This document shows positions 16,108 to 24,431 of a stretch of 35,841 bases of DNA, one piece after another (position 1 is the stretch's first letter; each line of letters starts with the position of its first letter). The DNA comes from Nonomuraea ceibae. Its GTDB lineage: Bacteria; Actinomycetota; Actinomycetes; Streptosporangiales; Streptosporangiaceae. The notes beneath the pieces were generated by a model, which ran no database searches, was not told the origin of the DNA, and worked only from the letters and a program-made list of their open reading frames with translations. Made by a program: the position numbers and the translations under genes. The stretch spans positions 1-35,841 of the forward strand of contig NZ_JAHKRO010000072.1 of the NCBI RefSeq assembly GCF_019396325.1, read 5' to 3'.

Positions 16108-16473
16108 CTAGGCGGGCGGCGGGCTGCGCGACCCGGCGGCGCGATGGCCGGGCTGCTGGGGACCTCGGATGGCGGCCGACCCCGACTGCGGCCACACCAG
16201 GGCCGGCGTCTCGGGCGTCTCGGCGCGGTGACGGTCGGGCCACGGGCGCGGCAGGTGCTCGGCCCTGACGGGCGGCTGCGGCGGCGTGGCCAGCTCCGAC
16301 ACCTCCGCGCCCGCGGGCATGACGCCGGTGACGACGTCGTGCTGCGAGGGCGTGGCGCCGGCCCACGTGGGGGTGGCGGCGACGACCAGGATGGCGAGCA
16401 GCACGACGTGCACCGCCGCTTTGAACGCGGCGGAGACACGGGTGGTGCTCCAGGTCGCCATGAGGCCGACCAT
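16108..16473 (-). CDS. Small exported or membrane protein of unknown function
   Basis: A 121-residue protein with an N-terminal hydrophobic helix (AAVHVVLLAILVVAA) followed by Ala-Gly and a long Pro/Arg/Ala-rich tail without recognisable domains. The tail is low complexity and may be disordered outside the membrane. The ATG at 16473 is preceded by AGGAAAG with good spacing; a second ATG at 16461 lacks a site. It is divergent from another small exported gene at 16580. Not recognised; it might be misread composition, but the start signal and hydrophobic segment support a gene. Confidence 0.55.
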   Translation of the reverse strand: MVGLMATWSTTRVSAAFKAAVHVVLLAILVVAATPTWAGATPSQHDVVTGVMPAGAEVSELATPPQPPVRAEHLPRPWPDRHRAETPETPALVWPQSGSAAIRGPQQPGHRAAGSRSPPPA

Positions 16474-16579
16474 AGCCCACTTTCCTGGGAAGGGCACCGG
16501 CCCGGGCCCGCGCCTTCCCTCTCCTGGTGCCGGTTCAGGCTACGGTGTGAGGGCCACCATCACAGGAGAGGAGAGTGCC

Positions 16580-16969
16580 GTGCGGTCCAGACTGCCCGCT
16601 GCGCTGCTCCTGCTGCTGTCGTGGTTCCTGCCGGCGACCGGCCACGCCCAGCTCACGATCGCCGCCGCGGCCGATCCGGCCGCTGTCTCCGCCGGTCAGG
16701 CGGCCGCCGCGGGCGACCCGGGGCAGGCTGAGGGGCAGCACGAGGGCCAGCACGGCGCCCGCCGTTCGCCCTACCAGCCGCCCACCGCCTACTCCTGGAC
16801 GGCCTCCTACGACGCGACGGGCGGTCAGGGGCCGGTCGTCCTGCCCGCCGACGCGCAGGCGCCGGGGCGGCCGCGGGCGGACGTGGTGCGCCGGGCCGGC
16901 GCCGCCGAGCCCGTGGTGCTGCTGACGGCCGCCACACCGGCGCGGGCCCCTCCCTCCACAGGGCTGTAG
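16580..16969 (+). CDS. Small secreted Ala/Pro-rich protein upstream of secDF
   Basis: A 129-residue protein starting at GTG 16580 with a strong AGGAGAGGAG site. It has a clear signal peptide (RSRLPAALLLLLSWF, cleavage near GHAQ) and then a disordered Ala/Gly/Pro/Gln-rich mature part with a SPYQPPTAYSWTASYD core. I recognise no domain. It ends 42 bp before secDF and may be co-transcribed, so it could be an accessory of the translocation system, but this is only an inference from position. Confidence 0.65.
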   Translation: MRSRLPAALLLLLSWFLPATGHAQLTIAAAADPAAVSAGQAAAAGDPGQAEGQHEGQHGARRSPYQPPTAYSWTASYDATGGQGPVVLPADAQAPGRPRADVVRRAGAAEPVVLLTAATPARAPPSTGL

Positions 16970-17011
16970 AAGGCTCTTTTCCCGAAATTTTTCAGCCTGT
17001 GGAGGCTTCCC

Positions 17012-19255
17012 ATGTCACGTGCGCCCTTGTGGCGTGCGCTGGCGGCACTGGCCGTCATCGCGACCTCGATGGTCCTGGCCATCACCTCAGCGCCGCGCCT
17101 GGGGCTCGACCTGCGCGGCGGCACCCAGCTCGTGTTCGAGACGAAGGACACGGCCACCGTCAAGGCCGACTCCGACGCCACCGACCGCGCGCTGGACGTG
17201 CTGCGACGCCGCGCCGACGCGCTCGGCGTCGTCGATCCCACGCTGGTCCGCTCCGGCGAGAAGCGGATCATCGTCGAGCTGCCCGGCCTGCTCGACCCGC
17301 AGCAGGCGGCCGACGTCATCGGCCGCACCGCCCAGCTCGCCTTCCACTCGGTGGAGGGCGTCGCCGAGCAGGGCGACAAGAACGCGCTGCCCGACGAGGG
17401 CGGCCAGCTGCTCAAGCTCGGCCCGGTCGCCATCAGCGGCGACGGCGTCACCGACGCGGCCGCGCGCAGCGATCCCCAGCTCGGCCCCGGCTGGTTCGTC
17501 ACCGTCGACTTCCGTGACGCCGGCGCCTGGCAGAAACTGACCGGGCAGGCGGCCTGCAGCCCGGCGGGCGACCCGAAGCGCCGGGTCGCGATCGTGCTCG
17601 ACAAGGAGATCATCTCCTCGCCGCAGCTCGACCCGTCGGTGCCGTGCAACATCGGCATCCCCGGCGGATCCACCCAGATCACCGGCTCGTTCACGCACGA
17701 GGAGGCCCGTGAGCTGTCGGTGCTGATCAAGGGCGGCGCGCTGCCCGTGCCGCTGGAGCTCGTCGAGCAGCGCACGGTCGGCCCGACGCTCGGCGCCGAC
17801 GCGATCGAGGCCAGCGCCAAGGCCGCGATCGCGGGTCTCATCATGACGACGCTGTTCATCGTCATCGTCTACCGGCTCGTCGGCCTGCTCGCCGCCATCG
17901 CGCTCGCCTGTTACGGGCTGATCTCGTACGCGGCGCTGGTGGCGATGGGCGCCACGTTCACGCTGCCCGGCCTGGCCGGTTTCGTGCTGGCGATCGGCAT
18001 GGCGGTGGACGCCAACGTGCTCGTGTTCGAGCGCGCCAGGGAGGAGTACGGGCAGGCGCCGCAGCGGGGCCTGAAGTCGGCGCTGGCCCTGGGCTTCAAG
18101 AACGCCTGGAGCGCGATCGCCGACTCCAACATCACCACGCTGATCGCCGCCGGGCTGCTGTTCTGGCTGGCGTCGGGCCCGGTCAAGGGGTTCGGCGTGA
18201 CGCTCGGCATCGGTGTGCTGGCCTCGCTGGTGTCGGCCATGCTCATCACCCGGGTGCTCACCCAGCTCGTCATCGGCCGGGTCAAGCCGCGCGTGTCGGG
18301 CCTGGGCTCCATCGGCCGGGTCCGCACCTGGCTCACCGAGCGCAACCCGCAGGTCATGGCCGGCAGGAAGCTGTGGCTGGCGATCGCCGGCGGCCTCGCC
18401 GTGGTGGCGCTGGCCGGGCTGTTCGCCCGCGGGCTGAACTTCGGCGTGGAGTTCACCGGCGGCCGGGTCGTGGAGTTCGCCACGACCAAGCCGATCGGCG
18501 CCGACGCCGCCCGCGAGGCCGTCGCCAAGGCCGGGTTCCCGCAGGCGGTGGTGCAGTCGTCCGGTGACGGCGTCCTCGTCCGCGCCGGGCAGATGGGCAT
18601 CGCCGACGTGGCCAAGATCGAGGCCGCGCTGGAGGGCCAGGCGGGCGAGGTGTCCAAGCGGCGCGACGAGTTCATCGGGCCGAGCCTCGGGGAGGAGCTG
18701 CGCCGCAACGCGCTCATCGCGCTGGCCGTGGCCGTGGCCGCGCAGCTCGCGTACCTGGCGTTCCGCTTCCGCTGGACGTTCGGCACCGCCGCGGTGCTGG
18801 CGCTGCTGGTGGACGTGTCGCTGGTGATCGGCCTGTTCGCGTGGATGGGCAAGCCGATCGACGGCGTGTTCCTGGCCGCGATGCTCACCGTCGTCGGCTA
18901 CTCGGTCAACGACAAGGTGGTGGTCTTCGACCGGGTCAGGGAGCTGTGGGCGGTCAACCGGAAGGCGCCGCTGGCCGACGCGGTCAACGGCGCGATCCTG
19001 CAGACGATGCCGCGTACGGTCAACACCGGTATCGGCGCGCTGTTCATTCTGGTGGCGCTGGCCGTGTTCGGCGGCGACTCGCTGCGCGACTTCGCGATCG
19101 CGCTGGTGACGGGCGTCATCGTGGGCACGCTGTCGTCGTCGTTCGTGGCCGGCCCGCTGTCGATCATGCTGGCCCGGTTCGACCGCAAGCCGCCGCCCGA
19201 GCCGGCCAAGCCGCGCAAGGCCCGCACGCGCGAGGGAACCGGCGCCGTCCTGTAA
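17012..19255 (+). CDS. secDF: SecD-SecF fusion protein translocase subunit
   Basis: A 747-residue fused SecDF, an RND-type membrane protein that uses the proton gradient to help pull secreted proteins out of SecYEG. SecD half: helix 1 then GLDLRGGTQL (31-40), periplasmic domains, and TM helices with LAIGMAVDANVLVFERAR. SecF half starts near residue 430: NFGVEFTGG and TVVGYSVNDKVVVFDRVRE, with the charged residues expected for proton coupling. The ATG at 17012 has GGAGG six bases upstream. There is no yajC, ruv or apt neighbour here, so this is a stand-alone copy, possibly a second paralogue. A compact periplasmic domain is typical of such fusions. Confidence 0.93.
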   Translation: MSRAPLWRALAALAVIATSMVLAITSAPRLGLDLRGGTQLVFETKDTATVKADSDATDRALDVLRRRADALGVVDPTLVRSGEKRIIVELPGLLDPQQAADVIGRTAQLAFHSVEGVAEQGDKNALPDEGGQLLKLGPVAISGDGVTDAAARSDPQLGPGWFVTVDFRDAGAWQKLTGQAACSPAGDPKRRVAIVLDKEIISSPQLDPSVPCNIGIPGGSTQITGSFTHEEARELSVLIKGGALPVPLELVEQRTVGPTLGADAIEASAKAAIAGLIMTTLFIVIVYRLVGLLAAIALACYGLISYAALVAMGATFTLPGLAGFVLAIGMAVDANVLVFERAREEYGQAPQRGLKSALALGFKNAWSAIADSNITTLIAAGLLFWLASGPVKGFGVTLGIGVLASLVSAMLITRVLTQLVIGRVKPRVSGLGSIGRVRTWLTERNPQVMAGRKLWLAIAGGLAVVALAGLFARGLNFGVEFTGGRVVEFATTKPIGADAAREAVAKAGFPQAVVQSSGDGVLVRAGQMGIADVAKIEAALEGQAGEVSKRRDEFIGPSLGEELRRNALIALAVAVAAQLAYLAFRFRWTFGTAAVLALLVDVSLVIGLFAWMGKPIDGVFLAAMLTVVGYSVNDKVVVFDRVRELWAVNRKAPLADAVNGAILQTMPRTVNTGIGALFILVALAVFGGDSLRDFAIALVTGVIVGTLSSSFVAGPLSIMLARFDRKPPPEPAKPRKARTREGTGAVL

Positions 19256-19265
19256 CGCCGGGGCT

Positions 19266-19335
19266 GTCAATAAATGTTTTGTACGGCGTTGAGCTGCTGA
19301 AATGGCTTGGCCGTCAATAATGACATTTTGTGAAC
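19266..19335. repeat. Two related AT-rich direct repeats upstream of the GAF-SpoIIE gene
   Basis: GTCAATAAATGTTTTGTACGG (from 19266) and GTCAATAATGACATTTTGTG (from 19313) share GTCAATAA and TTTTGT and are 47 bp apart. They stand out from the surrounding GC-rich sequence. They may be operator or promoter elements; the second reaches the proposed start codon. Confidence 0.5.
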
Positions 19336-20562
19336 AGCCCTTGCGGGGACATGCTCGCCGGTCTGCTGGAGGCCGGGCAGGAGGCGACGCTGGAGCACCT
19401 GCCCGGCCTGGTGGACCGGTACGCCCGCCGGGCCGGCATCCGGCAGTGCCTGATCTACCTGGCCGACCTCCAGCAGAACACGCTGCGGCTGCTCGCCGAG
19501 AACGGCGGCGTGGCCGGTCCGGGCCCTGATGACAAGCCCCCCGCCGAGCTGCGCATCGACGCCACCTACGGCGGGCGGGCCTTCCAGGAGGTCCGCATCC
19601 TGCGCAAGCCCGGCGAGGGGGGCCTCGACTGCTGGTGGGTGCCGCTGCTGAACGGCGCCGAGCGGCTGGGCGTGCTGCGCGTCCTGCTGGGCGGCGGCCG
19701 GCCGGTCGAGGAGGCCGACGTGCGGGCGCTGTCGGCGATGGTCGCGCTGCTCGTGGTCAGCAAACGCTCCTACAGCGACTGCTACCCCAGGCTGGTGCGC
19801 TCACGGCCGATGAACGTGGCCGCCGAGATGCTGTGGCACCTGATGCCGCCGCTGACGTTCGCCAACGCCGAAGTGACGGTCGCCGGGGTGCTCGAGCCCG
19901 CCTACGAGATCGGCGGCGACGCCTTCGACTACGCCGTGGCCGACGACGTCGTGCACCTGGCCATCTTCGACGCCATGGGCCACGACGTGGCCGCCGGGCT
20001 GGCCGCGAACCTGGCACTGGCCACCTGCCGCAACCTGCGCCGCCACGGCGCCGACCTGGCCGGCAACGGCGAGGGCATCGAGAACCTGCTGCTGCGCGAG
20101 TTCGGGGAGGCCGCCCGGTTCGTCACCGCGATCATGGCCGACTTCGACCTGCGCACCGGCATGCTCACCTGGGTCAACCGCGGCCACCACCCGCCCGTGC
20201 TCATCCGGGGCGGACGCTGGGTGACGGCGCTGGAGTGCCCGCCCACGCCGCCGCTCGGCCTGGGCCTCGGCCTGCCCGTCACCGTCTGCCGCGAACAGCT
20301 CGAACCCGGCGACCGGCTGCTCCTGTACACCGACGGCATCGTCGAGGCGGGCAGCAACCAGGGCGAGGAGTTCGGCGTGGCCCGGTTCGTGGACTTCATC
20401 CTGCGGCACTGCGCGGCCCGCCTGCCGGTGCCCGAGACGCTGCGCCGCCTCATCAAGGACGTGCTGGACCACCATGACGGCCAGTTGCAGGACGACGCGA
20501 CCGTGCTGCTCACCGAGTGGCACGGCCGGGTGGGCACCTGCCCGGTCAAGGGCGAGCCGTGA
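19330..20562 (+). CDS. GAF-like sensor plus SpoIIE/RsbU-type PP2C phosphatase
   Basis: A 410-residue soluble protein. Residues about 10-150 resemble a GAF domain (RQCLIYLADLQQNTLRLLAE, WVPLLNGAERLGVLRVLL). Residues about 165-400 form the phosphatase domain: EIGGDAFDYA, FDAMGHDVAAGLAA, TGMLTWVNRGHHPP, LLLYTDGIVEAG and LQDDATVLL, with the metal-binding aspartates present. It probably switches an anti-sigma/antagonist pair in response to an unknown signal. The GTG at 19330 has no obvious ribosome site; a downstream ATG at 19354 is an alternative. The stop overlaps the GTG of the FRG gene. Confidence 0.87.
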   Translation: MNSPCGDMLAGLLEAGQEATLEHLPGLVDRYARRAGIRQCLIYLADLQQNTLRLLAENGGVAGPGPDDKPPAELRIDATYGGRAFQEVRILRKPGEGGLDCWWVPLLNGAERLGVLRVLLGGGRPVEEADVRALSAMVALLVVSKRSYSDCYPRLVRSRPMNVAAEMLWHLMPPLTFANAEVTVAGVLEPAYEIGGDAFDYAVADDVVHLAIFDAMGHDVAAGLAANLALATCRNLRRHGADLAGNGEGIENLLLREFGEAARFVTAIMADFDLRTGMLTWVNRGHHPPVLIRGGRWVTALECPPTPPLGLGLGLPVTVCREQLEPGDRLLLYTDGIVEAGSNQGEEFGVARFVDFILRHCAARLPVPETLRRLIKDVLDHHDGQLQDDATVLLTEWHGRVGTCPVKGEP

Positions 20563-21461
20563 ACGGGCCCCGCATGGCCGGGGCGGAGGAGGGCAGCGGG
20601 GCGGGAATGAAGACCGATGTGGTGTCGTCCTGGCGGGAGCTCGACGACGCGATCGCCGAGGCCAGCAGGCCGCGTGACACCGGGCACGCGCATTCCTCCA
20701 TGGTCTTCCGCGGCCTGGCCCGCGCCTCGTACACGCACGTGTCGAGCCTGTCGCGGCTGCGCGGCGACTACGCCGCGCTGGAACCGCACCTGGTGCGCAA
20801 CTTCCGCAAGTACGCCCACCGGCGGCGGCCCGGCCCGGCCGTGTGGGACTGGCTGGCGCTCGGCCAGCACCACGGGCTGCCCACCCGGCTGCTCGACTGG
20901 ACGTTCTCGCCGCTGGTCGCGCTGCACTTCGCCACCGCGTCCTGGCCGCGGGACGACGCCGTCCTGCTCGGCGTCGACTGCCACGGCGCGCACCGGCTGC
21001 TGCCCGAGCCGCTGCGCGCCGAGCTCGACCGGGAGGGCGCGCTGCTGTTCACCACCGAGATGCTGGCCGCCGTCGCGGGCGACCTGCCGAGCTTCGACCG
21101 GCTGTCCGGCGAGCCGTTCGTCGCCTTCTTCGAGCCGCCGTCGCTGGACGAACGCGTGGTCAACCAGTCGTCGGTGCTGTCGGTGACGTCCCGGCCCGAG
21201 TTCCAGGTGCAGGAGTGGCTGGAGGACCATCCCGAGCTGTGGCGCGCCTGGACGCTCCCGCCCGCGGTCAAGGCGGAGGTCCGCGAACGGCTCGACCAGG
21301 CCGGCGTCACCGAACGCGTGCTGCTGCCCGGCCTGGACGGGCTCGCCGCCTGGCTGCGCCGCTACTACACCCCCGGCACCGCCGAGGACGACACGCAGGG
21401 CGGCGCCTCCATGTCCGGCGCGGACGCCGACCGGCAGGAAGAGGGCCGGATGGGCGGCTGA
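20559..21461 (+). CDS. FRG-domain protein
   Basis: A 300-residue protein with the FRG domain named for its Phe-Arg-Gly motif: VFRGLARASY (about residue 50), then ALGQHHGLPTRLLDWTFSPL and VALHFATA, and later NQSSVLSVT. FRG domains occur in phage-defence-linked and toxin-like proteins, but their biochemistry is poorly known. The GTG at 20559 overlaps the phosphatase stop (GTGA) with AAGGGCGAG as ribosome site; an ATG at 20607 nearer the domain is possible. Coupling with a signalling phosphatase is unusual. The C-terminus (after about 275) is a low-complexity acidic tail. Confidence 0.83.
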   Translation: MNGPRMAGAEEGSGAGMKTDVVSSWRELDDAIAEASRPRDTGHAHSSMVFRGLARASYTHVSSLSRLRGDYAALEPHLVRNFRKYAHRRRPGPAVWDWLALGQHHGLPTRLLDWTFSPLVALHFATASWPRDDAVLLGVDCHGAHRLLPEPLRAELDREGALLFTTEMLAAVAGDLPSFDRLSGEPFVAFFEPPSLDERVVNQSSVLSVTSRPEFQVQEWLEDHPELWRAWTLPPAVKAEVRERLDQAGVTERVLLPGLDGLAAWLRRYYTPGTAEDDTQGGASMSGADADRQEEGRMGG

Positions 21462-21526
21462 CGTGCGAAGGCCCGATTTCTGGATAGATGACCCGTCAAA
21501 CGTTCGAGCGTGGGGGAGTGGTGGCC

Positions 21527-22654
21527 ATGGCGGAGTCGCGGATCGCGGTCGGGGTCGAGGAGGAGTTCCACATCGTCGACACGCGCACGCGGCAACTCGT
21601 CTCCCGCTCCGTGCTCCTGCTCGACATGCTGCCCGACGACCGCTTCACCGAGGAGCTGCAACGCTCCACCGTGGAGGCCAACAGCCGGCCCTGCCACGCC
21701 CTGGAGGACCTGGCCCGCGACCTCGGCGCGATGCGCCGCACCGCCATCGCCGCCGCCGAGGAGGTCGGCCTCGGCATCGTCGCCGCCGGGAGCGTGCCGC
21801 TGGCCGACCTGGACCAGATGAAGATCTCGCCCGAGGCCCGCTACGAGCGCATGCTCGACGACTACCAGGTCCTCACCCGCGAGCAGCTCATCTGCGGCAC
21901 CCAGGTGCACGCCGAGCTCGCCGACCGCGACCTCGCGATCGCCGTCGCGCACCGGCTCGCGCCCTGGCTGCCGCCGCTGCTCGCGCTCAGCGCCAGCTCC
22001 CCGTACTGGCTCGGCGCCGACACCGGCTACGCCAGCTACCGCACGCTCGTGTGGGAACGCTGGCCCACCACCGGGCCGATGGCCCGCTTCGGCTCGGCCG
22101 CCGAGTACGAGGAGATGCTCGCCGAGCTGATCCGGTCCGGCGTGATCAGCGACGCCGGCATGATCTACTACGACATCCGCCCGTCCGCCCACGTGCCCAC
22201 CGTCGAGCTGCGCATCTGCGACTCCTGCCCGCGCATCGACGACATCGTGCTGATCGCCGGCCTGTTCCGGGCCCTGGTCGCCAGGGAGCTGGCCGAGATC
22301 GGCGACGACCCCGACCGTGAGGTGCCGCTGGACCCGGTACGCGCCGCGCGCTGGCAGGCCGCCCGCTCCGGCCTCGAGGGCGAGCTCGTCGACCCCGTCG
22401 AAGGCGTGCCCGCCCCGGCCGCCGACGTGGTCACCCGCCTGGTCGCCGCGCTGCGCCCGCACCTGGAGGCGGCCGGCGACTGGGAACTCGTCTCCGCCCT
22501 GGCCGCCGACGCCCTCGGCCGGGGCGGCTCGGCCCAGCGCCAGCGGCGCGCCTTCGCCCGCCGCGGCTCCCACGCCGACGTCGTCGACCTGCTGCTGGAG
22601 GAGACCAGACCCGGAGGCTGGACCACCGGCCGCGGCTACCCGTCGGCGGCCTGA
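21527..22654 (+). CDS. Carboxylate-amine ligase, YbdK / glutamate-cysteine ligase type 2 family
   Basis: A 375-residue GCS2-family ligase. It starts with RIAVGVEEEFHIVD, the signature N-terminus containing the metal-binding glutamates, and has TVEANSRPC, CGTQVHAEL, SSPYWLGADTGYASYR and YYDIRPSAHVPTVELRICDS. YbdK enzymes join a carboxylate to an amine using ATP; real substrates are usually unknown. The ATG at 21527 is favoured because GGGGGAG precedes it and the homology starts at once; an ATG at 21488 has no ribosome site. It ends one base before the GTG of the amidotransferase gene, so they are surely one operon. Given that neighbour, an acyl-glutamate or glutamine-like substrate is plausible. 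Confidence 0.9.
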   Translation: MAESRIAVGVEEEFHIVDTRTRQLVSRSVLLLDMLPDDRFTEELQRSTVEANSRPCHALEDLARDLGAMRRTAIAAAEEVGLGIVAAGSVPLADLDQMKISPEARYERMLDDYQVLTREQLICGTQVHAELADRDLAIAVAHRLAPWLPPLLALSASSPYWLGADTGYASYRTLVWERWPTTGPMARFGSAAEYEEMLAELIRSGVISDAGMIYYDIRPSAHVPTVELRICDSCPRIDDIVLIAGLFRALVARELAEIGDDPDREVPLDPVRAARWQAARSGLEGELVDPVEGVPAPAADVVTRLVAALRPHLEAAGDWELVSALAADALGRGGSAQRQRRAFARRGSHADVVDLLLEETRPGGWTTGRGYPSAA

Positions 22655-22655
22655 G

Positions 22656-24431
22656 GTGTGCGGGCTGAGCGGCGAGATCCGCTTCGACGGGCACAAGGCC
22701 GACCTCGGCGCCGTCGGCCGCATGACCGAGGCCATGCACGAGCGCGGCCCCGACGGCTCCGGCCTGTGGTCACGCGGCCCGATCGCGCTCGGGCACCGCC
22801 GCCTGAAGATCATCGACCTGTCCGAGAAGGCCGCCCAGCCCATGGTCGACGCCGAACTCGGCCTGGCGGCGGTCTTCAACGGCTGCCTCTACAACTACCG
22901 CGAACTGCGCGACGAACTGCGCCGCGCCGGCTACCGGTTCTTCTCCGGCTCCGACACCGAGGTTCTGGTCAAGGCCTACCACCGGTGGGGGCCCGCGTGC
23001 GTGGACCGCTTCGCCGGCATGTTCGCCTTCGCCGTCGCCGAGCGCGCCGGCGGCCGGCTCACGCTGGCCCGCGACCGGCTCGGCGTCAAACCGCTCTACC
23101 TCGCCGCCGACGGCCGCCGCCTGCGCTTCGCCTCCACGCTGCCCGCCCTGCTCGCCACCGGCGGCGTCGACACCGCCATCGACCGGACCGCGCTGCACCA
23201 CTACATGACCTTCCACTCGCTGGTGCCCGGCGAGCGCACCATCCTGGCCGGGGTCCGCAAGCTCCCGGCGGCCACCGTACGCACCTACGAGGCCGACGGG
23301 ACCGTCACCGAACGGCGCTACTGGGAGCCCGACCACACGCCGGCCGACCGGCCCCCGCACGCCGGGGAGTGGCGCGAGGCCGTCCTGGAGTCGCTGCGCA
23401 CCGCCGTGCGGCGGCGGATGGTCGCCGACGTGCCCGTGGGCGTGCTGCTGTCCGGCGGGCTGGACTCCAGCCTCATCGTCGCCCTGCTCGCCGAGGAGGG
23501 ACAGTCCGGGCTGGCCACGTTCAGCATCGGCTTCGAGTCCGCCGCAGGCGAGAGCGGCGACGAGTTCGCCTACTCCGACCTGGTGGCGCAGCGGTTCGGC
23601 ACCGACCACCACCGCATCCGCGTGCCCGGCTCCGCGCTGCTGTCCGGGATCGAACGGGCGGTTGCGGCGATGAGCGAGCCCATGGTCAGCCACGACTGCG
23701 TCGCCTTCCACCTGCTGTCCGGCGAGGTGTCCCGGCACGTCAAGGTCGTGCAGTCCGGGCAGGGCGCCGACGAGGTGTTCGCCGGCTACGACTGGTTCCC
23801 GCCGCTGGCCGGGGTGCCCCGCGAACAGGCGGCGGACACGTACCTGGCCGCCTTCAGGGACCGCCCGCACGACGAGCTGGCGCGCGTCCTCGCGCCCGAG
23901 CACCTCGTCGAGCGCGACGTCAGCGGCGAGTTCGTCCGCCGCCACCTGGACCGGCCCGGCGCGGCGACCGCGCTCGACGCGGTGCTGCGCCTGGAGACCA
24001 CCGCGATGCTCGCCGACGACCCCGTCAAACGCGTCGACAACATGACGATGGCGCACGGGCTGGAGGCGCGCACGCCCTTCCTCGACCACGAACTCGTCGA
24101 ACTCGCCGCCGCCTGCCCCGCCGGGCTCAAACTCGCCGGCGGCGGCAAGGGCGTGCTCAAGGACGCCGCCCGCAAGCTGCTGCCCGCCGAGGTCGTGGAC
24201 CGGCCCAAGGGCTACTTCCCGGTGCCCGCCGTCCGCCACCCCGACGGGCCGCTCCTCGACCTGCTGCGCGACGCGCTGACCAGCCAGGCGGCGCGCTCAC
24301 GCGGGCTGTTCCGGCGCGAGTACGTCGACGGGCTGCTCGCCGACCCCGGCCGCGACCGGGCCGCCACCGGCGTCAACACGCTGTGGCAGGTCGGGCTGCT
24401 GGAACTATGGCTGCAAGCGCACGGCATGTGA
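22656..24431 (+). CDS. Asparagine-synthase-type amidotransferase, N-acetylglutaminylglutamine amidotransferase-like
   Basis: A 591-residue class II glutamine amidotransferase. Cys2 is the N-terminal nucleophile (the GTG start gives M-CGLSGE), and the glutaminase domain runs to about 210 (ERGPDGSG, GHRRLKIIDLS, FNGCLYNYRELR). The synthetase domain has the PPi-loop LLSGGLDSS (265-272). Blocks such as GEIRFDG at the start, SEPMVSHDCVAFHLLS and VVQSGQGADEVFAGY match the AsnO type that amidates N-acetylglutaminylglutamine in osmolyte (NAGGN) synthesis, rather than plain asparagine synthetase; this is recognition by eye. It sits between YbdK and an S9 peptidase; no ATP-grasp/GNAT Ngg synthetase follows. 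Confidence 0.88.
   Translation: MCGLSGEIRFDGHKADLGAVGRMTEAMHERGPDGSGLWSRGPIALGHRRLKIIDLSEKAAQPMVDAELGLAAVFNGCLYNYRELRDELRRAGYRFFSGSDTEVLVKAYHRWGPACVDRFAGMFAFAVAERAGGRLTLARDRLGVKPLYLAADGRRLRFASTLPALLATGGVDTAIDRTALHHYMTFHSLVPGERTILAGVRKLPAATVRTYEADGTVTERRYWEPDHTPADRPPHAGEWREAVLESLRTAVRRRMVADVPVGVLLSGGLDSSLIVALLAEEGQSGLATFSIGFESAAGESGDEFAYSDLVAQRFGTDHHRIRVPGSALLSGIERAVAAMSEPMVSHDCVAFHLLSGEVSRHVKVVQSGQGADEVFAGYDWFPPLAGVPREQAADTYLAAFRDRPHDELARVLAPEHLVERDVSGEFVRRHLDRPGAATALDAVLRLETTAMLADDPVKRVDNMTMAHGLEARTPFLDHELVELAAACPAGLKLAGGGKGVLKDAARKLLPAEVVDRPKGYFPVPAVRHPDGPLLDLLRDALTSQAARSRGLFRREYVDGLLADPGRDRAATGVNTLWQVGLLELWLQAHGM

Noticed and set aside
17087..19270. 727-codon frame antisense to secDF
   Set aside because: It mirrors SecDF codon bias; the product is His/Gln/Arg-rich without any fold pattern.
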